In this document: piece after piece, positions 32,701 to 42,897 of the stretch
How positions within the stretch are numbered: the first letter of the stretch is position 1
Layout: each line of letters opens with the position of its first letter
DNA from: Trichuris trichiura
Taxonomy: Eukaryota; Nematoda; Enoplea; Trichinellida; Trichuridae
Assembly: GCA_037903355.1 (NCBI GenBank)
Contig: JBAJFE010000014.1
Coordinates: forward strand, 6,944,001-7,008,000
Reading direction: 5' to 3'
DNA length: 64,000 bases
Made by a program: the position numbers and the translations under genes
The notes under the pieces: generated by a model
What the model was told of the DNA's origin: nothing
The model's database searches: none
The model's input: only the letters and a program-made list of their open reading frames with translations

Positions 32701-34640
32701 GTTGTGGGTTTGGCGAATTTGCGAATTGCATCCACTTTGTCTGGCAGCGGGACAGCTCCGTGGGAGTCGATGCGATGGCCTAAAAAGTCGATGGAGGCGA
32801 GACTGAATTTGCATTTAGCTGTATTTATGATAAGGCCACGGTCGTGTGGCCGCTGAAAAAGCATGCGCAGGTGGTCGAGGTGTTTGCGGTGGTCGAGGTG
32901 TTTGCGGTGGTCACGGCTGGCGATCAAAATGTCGTCCAGGTACACGAATGCGAAATCCAGCCCGCGACATACGGTATCCATTAGCCGTTGGAATGCCTGA
33001 GCAGCATTTTTGAGACCAAAGGGCATACGAAAAAATTAAAAAGCCTGAATGGTGTGGTAACAGTCGTCCTGGCGATGTCTTCAGAGTCCACCGGAATTTG
33101 GTGATAGTCTCGCACTAAGTCGATTTTAGAGAATAACTTTGTTCCGTGAAGATTTGCTGAAAAATCTTGAACGTGAGGTTCAGGGTACCGATCAGGAGTT
33201 GCTGCTTTGTTGAGAAGCCGATAGTCTCTAAAGGGCCTCCAACCACCGGATGCCTTCGGTATCATGTGAAGGGGTGATGACCAAAGATTATTGGAGCGGC
33301 GCACGATTCTCATCTCTTCCATTCTGCGGAATTCGTTCTTCGCTATTTGTAATTTGTCTGGAGGCAGGCGACGTGTACCTGCGTGCACTGGCGGTCCGAT
33401 GGTTTGGACGTAATGTGCAACGTCGTGTTTCAAATTCCCTGTTGCGAACTGAGGCGTCGTTATAGCCGGGAATTTTGCCAGAAGTTTTGCATAACAGCTG
33501 ATGTGACTGGCGATGGAGCCCAAATCAGGGGCGTGTACCGCGTGAGCTCGTCGCAGGTTGATTGAAGTAAACGACTTGGTGTCGACGAGATGTTGGTTTT
33601 CTACGTCAACGAATATGGAATGCGCACTGAGGAAATCCGCTCCGAGCAACGGTTGCGAAACGTCAGCCGCAGTGAAAGTCCACTTGAAATGTTGGTGGGG
33701 GAGAAAATGGAGCGGCAGGGCGCAAGTCCCATACGTCTTGATCGTACTGTTATTAGCTGCGACCAGTGGGCGAATTAATACTGCAGTACGTGTTTGGATG
33801 CCAGTGGGCAGGACAACACTTAGCTCAGCCCCAGTGTCGATCAGGAAACGTCGTGCAGAGTTCCGATCTTGTGCATATAGCAAATGTACTTTCCTAGATG
33901 TCGCCAAGTGAGCGGCGTTTGCTTGTCGATGGCCAGCCGATATCGCCGCTATTGGTGGCTGGCTTGCTCGTTTCCTGGATACTCGCAACGTGGGCGGCAG
34001 TTTCGAGCCTTGGGGCCCCACTTCTGATGATAGAAGCACCATTTAATATTGTTAACTTTCAATGATCTTTGTGAAGATGATATATTTTTGCGCCGCTGGG
34101 TATGCACAGGATTGATGGTGGCCAGGTCCTGTTGCTTAACCTGCCATAACGCGTCAGCATGGATTGCCAACTGTCGAGGATCCTTGAGGCTGATGTCCGT
34201 CAGAAGCAGACGCATGTCGACTGATATTTGTTCCAGAAATATTTGTCGAAACAGAAAACTAGGCTCATGACCGTCTAGCAAAGCAAGCATTTCACTCATT
34301 AGTGAGACGGGGTACGGTCACCCAATCCGTCCATATGTAACAGTCTGGCGGCACGCTCGGTTTCGTTGGGGCGAAAAGAGTCGTCAGAAGCGTCTTTCTG
34401 GCTTTATATTTGTCTGTAGCCGGTGGCTGATGAAAGGAAGTCGATGATCCGGCCCGCTGTGTCATGATCCAGTGCGCTAACTACGTAGTAGTACATAGTT
34501 GTGTCAGCAGTAATTTGACGGATGTGGAACTGCGCTTCGGCTTGCTCAAACCAGACTTGCGGTTGGGAGGTCCAGAAAACGGGCAGCTTCAATGAAACTG
34601 CGTTCTCGCTTCCCACGGTTGTGATGTTTGTAGAGGACAT
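29684..34640 (-). pseudogene. Gypsy-2 gag-pol remnants
   Basis: Gag begins at 34640 (LPVFWTSQPQVWFEQAEAQF, the DUF7041-type gag start). It shifts frame after 34404 and continues at 34299-33949 with a Cys/His motif (WCFYHQKWG...CRPRC). At 34042-32981 come the protease (FLIDTGAELSVV) and the first RT half. After a frameshift, 33026-31485 holds RT with FVYLDDILIAS, RNase H, the integrase zinc-binding region and the core (FDHIHVDIVGPL, SSDRGSQF). A further frameshift near 31490 and the hAT insertion separate this from 30363-29684, which has VERFYRHLK and the integrase C-terminal region. A short in-frame tandem duplication (RKHLDHRKHLDH) lies in RT at about 32870-32910. Inactive. Confidence 0.88.
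30364..31412 (-). mobile_element. hAT-2: internally deleted relative of hAT-1
   Basis: Both ends read CATAGGTTCTCAAA inwards (30364-30377 and, on the other strand, 31399-31412). The minus strand keeps only the end of the transposase (FFIAFPSSYLAECGF, about 31060) and the sequence after it, both very like 13150-13460 of hAT-1. About two thirds of a full element is missing. The flanking 8-mers on the minus strand are GTCTAGAA and GTCAAGTC. They are consistent with one ancestral 8-mer that has since mutated, placed inside the integrase codons before VERF. Confidence 0.85.
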
Positions 34641-34683
34641 GATAAGGTTCCAAAGGGACGACTGGAACTTAACGGGTCATCAG

Positions 34684-34949
34684 GGAAGCGTCACACGAAA
34701 GCTTTACTTCTCTCCAACGACAAGACAAGAACGTTAATCCAAACTGTTAGTATACTTATAGAGTAAACTATAAATATATATATATATATAGCGGATAGTT
34801 TGGATTAACGTTCTTGTCTTATATATATGTAGCATATCAAGGCTGGGCAGTGACCCTGTGTTTTAGAAAAACAATTGCAGCTGAGTTGTCTGCCACCTTG
34901 TGAGTCATAGCAGGCCTGGTCTTCCTGTTCGTTAGTATAGGTCGCTACA
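34684..34949 (-). repeat. 5' LTR of gypsy-2 with an inverted duplication (266 bp)
   Basis: It aligns with 29497-29701 except for about 60 extra bases. These extra bases create two perfect 24-bp inverted arms (34722-34745 and 34797-34820) around an AT-rich loop containing a TA run. Confidence 0.85.
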
Positions 34950-34953
34950 CAGG

Positions 34954-36002
34954 TAACAACACTAGGGGATGCTGTGATCAAAAGCAGCATTGGCAATCTT
35001 CTAATTTTATGACCATTCGCTAATTATCGTTTTTAGCAGCATGCTAACAATCACCAGTCCTGCAGTGGGCTCTGACGTTTGCTGAAAGAACGCAAATTCT
35101 TCTTGTGGTGCACCTATAATATACACGGAACCCCTGTTTATTTTGATATACTGTAGGAAAGAAAAGTGGATAGAGCGTTTTGTTCAGTCTCTGGCTTGTT
35201 GATGCGGAAAATACTGACCATCAGATAACGAAGATGGCTGAAGTGTTTAGCGGTGGGAAGGAAGCTGTTGTAGCGAATCTCTCTCTCTAGCACACGAGCT
35301 TGAAATGGTTCAATCAAGGATACATTAGCGTCTTTAAATGTGGCTTACGTTATACAAGACGCCATTGCTGCTCCTGTTCTCCTTTCGCTTCAGTATCATC
35401 TTGCAAATAACTGCCGAGCGCATCTTACCTAAGAGCTGTGATCATTAACAATTGCTTGCGGCTTTCCGTTACATTATCGGTTCATGGCGTCATGGCATTA
35501 TTGTGTACTGAACAGTCTTGCTGAAGTTAGCAAATTTAACAAAAACGCATTGAATGTCTCACTCTGCTTTTTTCTGCTTGTGCACTATATTCCATGTTCG
35601 TGAACAATCATTACTATGTTATGTACTCAACAAGGTAGAATATTTTCTGTTCAGCATATTATGCACTCATATAAATTTGTTTAGAAAGATTTCCGCGTGT
35701 AGTAAGCTTTTGCACCAGGTTCGGTCAGACTGAGTAATCAGCAGTTCAATTTGACTGTGGTATGTTTTTTTGAGGTGGCTTAATGTGTTACTCCAGCAGT
35801 TAACACTGTTGCAGTAGTGAGCAGTTTCACATGAGCTGGCTTGCAGTTTTGCCAGATGAAAAACCTGGTAACATTTTGAAAATATGAACCTTCATAACGG
35901 TTCATTGTGGTAGTAGCGTAACAATGTTTTATTTCCAGTTCGTACACGCAAAGAAGGGAAACTGTATAATAGTTTTTGGAATATCTCTGTTTTCGTCTTC
36001 AG
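34954..36002. other. Intergenic, possibly 5' part of the next gene
   Basis: No protein-like exon was recognised, but the first exon of the gene proposed at 36003-37909 needs a one-base carry from an upstream exon that would have to lie here. Confidence 0.35.
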
Positions 36003-37909
36003 AGTTTTATGTTAAGGCACAGACTGGTACCTTAACATCTGTCGCTGACGACGGAAACAGAAGTATTCTGAAAGGTAAGTTACGGATTCTCTTTTTTTGC
36101 AAAACCACGTAACATTTATCGCATCATACTGACTGACAGACGTGAAAACTTATGAGGTGCACAGCCGCAGTGATGGTGCGCGCATACTTCACAGAAAAAA
36201 ATTGATCAGGTTTGTTAGATGTGGGTCAAAACGTTCATTAAACGCAAAAGGGACCACTCATCTTTCTATGTTTCCACAAGATGGGGAAAAGACATGGTCG
36301 ATGCAGGATTTCAGGTGTAAAAAGCTTTCTCAATACAGCAAGTTGATCTGAATTGACCAATCTACATAGACGGCACATAGACTGATCACCACTGGCTAAA
36401 GTAGACCAATCATCATTTGATAAGAGTGAACTAATCGTGTTTACACCCTTGGACTATCCAGATTCCAGGGGTACGGACCAATGATCATCGATTAAAGATG
36501 GTCTGACCGCCACTGATCAGTGGCTTTCGTGGAGCCCAGTCTGCATCTGCTTATGAGCAGACTTACACGGTAGTTACGAAAATATTTCTTTCTCAATGTA
36601 CATTTCATGAAAATTTTACTGGTGATAATGCCTTCCTTCGCCAGTGTTGATGTGCCATCGAAAGGACGATTATCAGTCTTCGCCAAGCAAACGCTCTCTA
36701 ACCAGGACAGTTGTGGCATATGCCAGCCTAACTTCATACCACTTCGCCTCTTGGCATAAAGCATCCTCCTGTACATGCGACGACGAAAGATTATAGCTCA
36801 CAACTTGGAAGATAACAAGGGAAAAGAAGCATTAAACATTTGCCTAGTGGTCAAATGTATTGTGCTATGGATTAGTAATGTTTATTTTCAAGTTTTAACA
36901 ATGAGGCTGATATGCTTTCCAATGAAATTCATCACACTAGAGATGCAGTAATGCCCTTTTCATGTTCATTAATCATACGTTAATATGGTAGGCTAAGTTA
37001 GTTGTTGCTAAGAATCTGTGTAATTAGAGAAGACCATTAGCAAAACGGATAACGTGACAGTGTCCCTTTTTACACTGGCCTAGACGCTGTGATGTACTAT
37101 CCGGCTGTGTTCCTTTTGTTCTTCCTTGCTCTATTAATAGTAGGCTAATAGTGCTCAGCTGTTTGCGGTTAGTAGCTGCTTTCATTATTAAAACAAGAGA
37201 TTGCCTTCACTTGAGCACTGATGTGGAAGTTACTCAAGCCGAAGTCGCAATAAACTTATTCTACTGGGTAAGTCTTTTTTCAAAACTTTGTTACAGATAG
37301 AACGTGCAGAAATAATTAATTTTTTCAATGAATACCACGGAGTGATTCGTGTTTCTGCTATTGAAAGGACCCTTTCCATGATAAAGGTTAGGACATGCCT
37401 GTGTAATGAAGTAAGAAGCGAAAGGAAGATCAGAGCTTCCAGGATCGCCAGACCCAGTCATCAACGAAATATATTGAATCGTATGCAGGGTAACGAAGTG
37501 AGCTTCAGCGCACTCACACATTATGGTTTGAAGTTGGTCAGTCTTGTTTAAATTTTCATTTTTAATTAATGTGGTGCTTGCTTTTCGCTTTTTAAAGTTA
37601 TTATTCTTTCTTTTCTTTACGTTCTCTTTTTCTCCTTTTCCTTTTATCTGTTCAAATCACAGATCCTTCTTTTCTTAGTTTTACTTTTGTGGGAAATCTG
37701 CACTCCATTTCCTATTTTTCTCTCTTTATTCATTCTTTCTTTCTGTTTCAGTTTTATTGACTTCACGTAAATCATGGAAACTTGTAAGCCTGTTAGAAGG
37801 CATTCTACAACCGAAAGAAGACTTTCTATTTATGCTTTCGATAAGGAAACCGGAAATCTGCTATAGCCAGGGTCGATTCAGTTGGCCATACAACTGCAAA
37901 TCTGTGAAC
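36003..37909 (+). CDS. Probable multi-exon gene, unrecognised product (partial model)
   Basis: Three small exons join with agreeing phases: 36003-36074 (FYVKAQTGTLTSVADDGN), 36140-36209 (VKTYEVHSRSDGARILH) and 36281-36314 (WGKDMVDAGFQ). Their introns are 65 and 71 nt, with strong acceptors. Further coding-like segments lie at about 37217-37267 (VTQAEVAINLFYW), 37297-37386 or longer (IERAEIINFFNEYHG) and 37752-37909 (SWKLVSLLEGILQPKEDF, ending in a stop). The link between 36314 and 37217, and the last junction, are not resolved. No family is recognised. A separate minus-strand frame covers 37826-38107, so strand assignment at the 3' end is uncertain. Confidence 0.4.
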
Positions 37910-38120
37910 TAATGATGGGATTTGGTTTACCTCGCGTACATCTTCTTGTTCAAGATGAAGCATTAAAAGTTTTCGTATGAGCGAAGCTTGTCCTTGTTGA
38001 AACTTGACATCAGATTCGAAAATTGAATACTGGTAAAACAAGCTTGCATCACAAATGTTGTGCCACAAGAATGTACTTTGAATTCTTGTTTCTTGCTGTT
38101 CATCCATTCACCCTCTTAAG

Positions 38121-38304
38121 GGTCGTTTGTTGAAAACTGTTTCATAAGTACCGATGGACCTAGAAATCAAAACAGCGTCTCTGTTGATCGTGACTTTCCT
38201 ACTTTGACTGAATCACGGTACATTTGCGCGCAGTTGGAACGGCGACATATTAATAGTTTCTATCATGGTAGAATTGATCCTGAAGGTTCGGAATGTCAAT
38301 AATC
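38121..38304 (+). other. Protein-like open stretch, unrecognised
   Basis: After an AG at 38119-38120 a frame runs through VENCFISTDGPRNQNS and DFPTLTESRYICAQLE to a stop at about 38304. It could be a terminal exon of the preceding gene, or chance. No family is recognised. Confidence 0.25.
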
Positions 38305-38446
38305 AATCGCAAGGGGCATTACAAACTAGTTTGCTGTAACTTCCTGGTTTCATTCTATCAATCCGTACATCAACGATTCTCATTTTGGAAGGTAAACGTA
38401 AAGAGTGAACTCCAAAAAATAATCAGCACTTGGAAGGCGAAAATAC

Positions 38447-38641
38447 TGTAGCGACCGGTCCAGCTGCGTACTTGAAACGCACTGCACATTAAGGTCACCG
38501 GCCTCCCTAGCTACCGCCAGTTGTTGACGCGTCGTTTTCACTCACTCTCGTCAGTTCGTGTGTTCGTGTTGACGTTACTGTTCTTGACGTGAAGTAAAGC
38601 ATTTGTTTCTTGCACGCATCAGACACAGCATGGCAACCACA
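38447..38641 (+). repeat. 5' LTR of gypsy-3 (195 bp)
   Basis: It starts TGTAGCGACCGG and ends CAACCACA. One T/C difference from 42699-42893. An ATG in the gag frame lies inside it at 38630. Confidence 0.95.
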
Positions 38642-39508
38642 AGTGGTGACCCGATGAGCCAGTTCTCTCCTCAGCAAGACTGCCCTCCTAAGGCAGAACA
38701 AAGCGCCTCCTTCCAGGTAAACGCTGTGCGAGTCGAGCTTCCGCAATTCGATCTCGAGGACATTGACACTTGGATGCTTATGTGCGAAAACCTCCTGCAC
38801 GACGCAGGAGTTGTGCGTCAGGATACGATGTTCCGCAAGATACTGGCCAAACTACCAGCTCAGTACTTTCGCATGGTCAAGCACCTAGTGTTGCAACAGC
38901 CCCTAGCTGCTGACTGCTTCGATCAGCTCAAGACATGCTTGCTTGACCGTCTAGGTTTAGCTCCCAGCGAGCGGCTACGCAAGCTGGAACTCTTACCGCC
39001 CAGCCTGGGCGACATGAAGCCCTCCTGGCTTTATGGCCAATTAGAACAATTGTATCCCAACGACGTGGACCACGAAATCATCCGTGAAATGTTCCTCAAG
39101 CGCCTCCCTCTGTCCGTTAGCATTTTGTGCCGTGAAAAACTCAGGAACCACCGACTAGCACAAGTAGCATACATGGCTGATGCTCACTTTCCGCTACAGT
39201 CAGATTACACTGCTTCTGTAGTTACCGCACAAGCTCCCGTCGAAGATGTGCCCTTCCCCTCTAGCAGTGACGCGCTGATTGCAGCTGCACGTCTACAGGC
39301 ACCTGCGGGCCGCTCAAGCGCCCCGCGCAGACGATGGCAACCTGCCCAAGCAAGAGGTCGTAAACAACCACCTCGAAGTGAGCACATATCCTACTTTGTT
39401 GACCGATGGTGCCGTATTCATCAACGCTACGGCCCCGAAGCCCGTAACTGTCTCGGCGACTGTACGTTCCGGCAAGACATGTCGGGAAACGCCCACGCCG
39501 ACCATTAG
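38630..39508 (+). CDS. gag: Gypsy-3 gag
   Basis: The open frame encodes 292 residues from ATG 38630, which lies inside the LTR. A second in-frame ATG at 38654, directly after the primer-binding site, is an alternative start. The N-terminal part (VELPQFDLEDIDTWMLMCEN) has the layout of the gag of related gypsy elements (DUF7041 type). The C-terminal part has a Cys/His motif (WCRIHQRYG...CLGDC) that could bind RNA. Gag forms the particle in which reverse transcription occurs. The stop at 39506-39508 lies just after a slippery heptamer, so pol is likely made by -1 frameshifting. Confidence 0.85.
   Translation: MATTSGDPMSQFSPQQDCPPKAEQSASFQVNAVRVELPQFDLEDIDTWMLMCENLLHDAGVVRQDTMFRKILAKLPAQYFRMVKHLVLQQPLAADCFDQLKTCLLDRLGLAPSERLRKLELLPPSLGDMKPSWLYGQLEQLYPNDVDHEIIREMFLKRLPLSVSILCREKLRNHRLAQVAYMADAHFPLQSDYTASVVTAQAPVEDVPFPSSSDALIAAARLQAPAGRSSAPRRRWQPAQARGRKQPPRSEHISYFVDRWCRIHQRYGPEARNCLGDCTFRQDMSGNAHADH
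38644..38653 (+). other. Primer-binding site of gypsy-3 (tRNA-Trp-like)
   Basis: TGGTGACCCG lies two bases after the LTR. It is nearly complementary to the 3' end of eukaryotic tRNA-Trp (CGGGGTCACCA from memory). Confidence 0.6.
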
Positions 39509-42093
39509 TAGCGGCGGCTATTGGCAACGGCTACAACTCTCCATTGCTTTTCGTCCGCGATGTTACCGGCCGTCGCTTTCTCGTTGACAGCGGCAGCGAA
39601 GTGTCCATCTTGCCTGCTGAGACATCCAGCCGGCGCAGACCCCTGCCTGGTGCTCCCAAACTGAAAGCAGCTAACGGAACGACCATCGATGTATTCCAAA
39701 CTGGTCGGCACGAAATCCTCGATTTAGGCCTTGGCCGTACCTATCCTTTCAAGTTTGTAGTTGCTGCTGTGCCAGATGCAATCCTTGGTGCCGATTTTTT
39801 GCGCCAACACGGCCTGATACCTGACTTAAAAGCCGCACGCCTTCGCGACGGCGTCACCTTCCTGTCAGCAACCTGCTCACACTGTCGTCGCAAAGCAGCG
39901 GCTCGCCTCGTACACGTCAAACTCGAGCACAACTCGGACGTACCCATCGACGGCCCATCGTTTCAGCACGTGCGAAACACACCAGTGTTCCTGTCCCTCG
40001 CAGACACTCCAGGCGAGTTCCCTGCCGTCACTATGCCAGGGGTTGAACATTGCATTCAGACCCGAGGCCCTCCGGTCTACGCCCGCCCCAGGCGTCTCAT
40101 GCCAGCCAAACTGGACGCCGCAAAGAAGGAGCTAGATGAACTCGTCCGCCAGGGTATACTTATACCATCTCAGTCCCCGTGGGCGAGTCCCATCCATTTG
40201 GTTCCCAAAGACAAAGGAAACTGTTATCGCATGGTTGGCTGCTATGAGCGTCTCAATGCGATTACCCTGCCAGACAGATACCCTATCCCAGACATTCAAA
40301 CATTTGCCGACCATCTCCACGGTGCCACCATCTTCAGCAAAATAGACTTAGCTCGCGCGTTCGCCCAGATACGTATGAGCCCCGAGGACCAACACAAGAC
40401 CGCAATAACGACCCCGTTCGGCCTTTACGAGTATACAAGGATGCCCTTCGGACTGCGCAATGCCGCTCAAACCTTCCAACGGCTGATGGATTCAGTTTTC
40501 CGAGGTCTCCCTAGGATATTCGTCTACATCGACGACATCTTGGTGTTTTCCAGATCGGCTCAAGAACATCGAGCTGATCTACAAGCCGTTTTCCAGCGTC
40601 TGCAAAAGTACAGACTAACGATTCGCCCGGACAAATGCGTCTTCGGAAAACCTCAAGTTCAGTTCCTCGGCTTTCAACTCTCTGACGCCGGGCTGACTCC
40701 ACTCCCAGAAAAAGTCAGCGACCTAATCAACCTGCCTCCACCGCAGAATATAGCAGATTGCCGCCGCTTCTTAGGCATGGTCAACTATTACCACCGCTTT
40801 CTGTCGAACCTTGCATCAACGCTACTTCCGCTTCATCAGCTAGCCAATCAGCCCAAACGTCAGCCGTTCCAGTGGCTTCCAGACCATGATGCCGCCTTCC
40901 AAGAGGCTAAACAGCGCCTTGCCCAAGCAGCAACGCTAGCCTTCCCTCGCTCACAAGTACCAACCCAGGTAATTGCTGACGCCAGTGATAGTGCCGTTGG
41001 CGCAGTTATCCAGCAACGGCATGGCAGCCGCTGGGTTCCAGTCGCCTTCCATTCCAGGAAGCTGTCTCCCAGTCAGCTCAAGTGGAGCACAGGCGACAAG
41101 GAGCTCTTTGCGCTCTTCAGCGCTGTGAAAAGGTTCCGCCATCTCCTTGAAGGCCAGCAGGATCTGCAATTCTGTACCGACCACAAGCCATTGACGCATG
41201 CGTTCACAGCGAAATCGGAACGCTCAGCACGTGTTCAGCGACAACTTGCCTTCCTTAGCGAATTCTCCACGAACATTCACCACATTGGAGGCACCCACAA
41301 CGTTGTCTCAGATTGCCTGAGCCGGCCACCGCAAACAGTGAATAGTACCAGCTACGACGTTTCGTGTTCCGATTTCAAGCAACTAGCTGAACAGCAGCAC
41401 AGCTGCCCAGACGTGGCTGCATTAGCCACCAACCGCTCTCTTGCGCTAGAGCACCGAACCATAGAAGGTACACCCGCGCGGCTATTGGTGGACGTTTCAA
41501 CTGGTACCTCTCGTCCTCTGGTCCCTCGCTCCCTCAGGCGTCCCATCTTCGACAGATTCCACGGTATTCATCATCCTGGAATTCGTGCGACCAAACGCTT
41601 GCTCACCGAACGCTTCGTTTGGCAGAACATGTGCTCGGACATAGCCTTTTGGTGCAACACTTGCCTCAGGTGCCAGTCATCAAAGGTTGGACGCCACCAG
41701 CGCACTCACCTATTACGTCCTCCAACCCCTTCGAACCGATTCGAGGCCCTTCACGTGGACTTAGTCGGTCCCCTCCCATGCTCCAGGGGATTTCAGTACA
41801 TGTTCACAATCGTCGACCGCTACACGAGGTACCCTGAGGCTATCCCGCTCAAAGACGCCACAGCTACAGAATGTGCACGAGCACTGCTGAGCTGGATTTC
41901 GCGTTTCGGCATTTGCCTCCGACTCACGTCTGACCGCGGGCGACAGTTCGTCAGCGATGTTTGGCGTGAACTCTGCCAGCTGCTTGGGATCCAAAGCCAC
42001 ACGACCTTAGCCTACGAACCTCACCAGAACGGGCTAGTCGAGCGCATGCACAGGGACTTGAAAGCTTCCCTGATGGCCACCATTGCAAGGTGA
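39448..42093 (+). pseudogene. pol: Gypsy-3 pol (protease to integrase core)
   Basis: The frame runs without a stop through the protease (FLVDSGSEVSILPA), RT (FSKIDLARAFAQI, FVYIDDILVFSRS), RNase H (ADASDSAVGAVIQQ, FCTDHKPLTH), the integrase zinc-binding region (HHPGIRATKR, CNTCLRCQ) and core (LHVDLVGPL, TSDRGRQF, NGLVERMHRDLKASL). It closes at 42093 because a 1-nt indel near 42085 shifts the frame; the rest continues at 42083-42703. RT also has RMVGCYERLNA where the family normally has an Asp before the Tyr. Otherwise it is full length. Confidence 0.9.
39484..39490 (+). promoter_or_regulatory. -1 ribosomal frameshift site (G GGA AAC)
   Basis: GGGAAAC is positioned in the gag frame as G GGA AAC, matching the X XXY YYZ rule. 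The pol frame is open from about 39448 and lies -1 to gag; gag stops 16 bases downstream. GC-rich sequence follows and could form the stimulatory structure. Confidence 0.75.
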
Positions 42094-42703
42094 CCCAAAC
42101 TGGTCAGACACGCTGCCAGTGGTCCTTATGGGCATGCGCGCCGCTTTCAAACCAGACATCGGGACCTCGGCTGCAGAGTTGGTCTTTGGAGAGACCCTTA
42201 GACTCCCTGGCCAGTACTTTGATAGGCTTCCTGACGAATCCCACAGCGAATTCGCAAAGAACCTGCGGCGTGCCTTCGCCCGGCTACGCCCAGTCAAAAC
42301 TTCCTGGCACCAGCCTATTGCAGGGCGTCCCACGTTCGTTTCCCCATCTTTATCGACAGCCACTCACGTCTTTGTCAGGGTGGATTCCCACAGAAGTCCG
42401 CTTCAGCAACCGTACAAAGGCCCATACCGCGTTGTCGAGAGAGGACCAAAGTCATACGTTCTCGAACTGGAGGCTGGAATCGATTCAGTGTCAATCGACA
42501 GGCTGAAACCAGCCTTCCTCGCACCCGGCCAGCTTGAAGCTGCTAGTCCACCCATCATCAATGAGACTACCGAACCCGCCTTAGACGCCGGTGGACATCA
42601 ACCTTGCCCGGCCGCTACCCGTTCCGGCCGCTTGCCACGTACTCCGGCAAGGTATTCAGATTTCCTTCCTTTCGTCAGTCGCAAATCTGCGGGGGAGGTG
42701 TAG
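42083..42703 (+). pseudogene. Gypsy-3 pol, integrase C-terminal part
   Basis: This is the +1 continuation of integrase (DPNWSDTLPVVLMGMRAAF, ELVFGETLRLPGQYF, YKGPYRVVERG). It ends in a stop that lies inside the 3' LTR (42701-42703). No envelope gene follows. Confidence 0.88.
42690..42698 (+). other. Polypurine tract of gypsy-3
   Basis: The purine run GGGGGAGG lies immediately before the 3' LTR. Confidence 0.7.
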
Positions 42704-42893
42704 CGACCGGTCCAGCTGCGTACTCGAAACGCACTGCACATTAAGGTCACCGGCCTCCCTAGCTACCGCCAGTTGTTGACGCGTCGTTTTCACTCACTCT
42801 CGTCAGTTCGTGTGTTCGTGTTGACGTTACTGTTCTTGACGTGAAGTAAAGCATTTGTTTCTTGCACGCATCAGACACAGCATGGCAACCACA
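42699..42893 (+). repeat. 3' LTR of gypsy-3 (195 bp)
   Basis: Identical to 38447-38641 except for one base. The ATAC target copy follows. Confidence 0.95.
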
Positions 42894-42897
42894 ATAC

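Larger units (their letters stand above)
29497..34949 (-). mobile_element. Gypsy-2: decayed Ty3/gypsy element with hAT insertion
   Basis: LTRs lie at 29497-29701 and 34684-34949, and CAGG flanks both (29493-29496 and 34950-34953), a 4-bp duplication. On the minus strand the order is gag, protease, RT, RNase H, integrase. The integrase is cut by a hAT derivative at 30364-31412. The sequence after the 5' LTR, TGATGACCCG, resembles the tRNA-Trp primer site of gypsy-3 with one change. Several frameshifts make it inactive. Confidence 0.9.
38447..42893 (+). mobile_element. Gypsy-3: young Ty3/gypsy element
   Basis: The two 195-bp LTRs (38447-38641 and 42699-42893) differ at one position. ATAC flanks both (38443-38446 and 42894-42897). 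A tRNA-Trp-like primer site, gag, a -1 frameshift site, pol and a polypurine tract are all in place. It is the most recently inserted LTR element in the window, but a frameshift in integrase and an altered conserved RT residue suggest it cannot move by itself. Confidence 0.95.

Noticed and set aside
34775..34790. TA dinucleotide run as a functional element
   Set aside because: It is the loop of the inverted duplication in the gypsy-2 LTR and needs no further explanation.
36330..36560. Repeated short phrases such as ACTGATCA suggesting a palindromic array
   Set aside because: The phrases are too short and irregular to form a defined repeat.
37560..37751. Long pyrimidine-rich stretch that could be a structured repeat
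   Set aside because: Best explained as intron sequence before the acceptor at 37750-37751; no periodic unit.
37826..38107. Minus-strand frame of 93 residues beginning MDEQQETRIQSTF
   Set aside because: It has a plausible donor after VRE, but it overlaps the plus-strand exon candidate at 37752-37909 and no partner exon was found. Kept only as an alternative to the plus-strand model.
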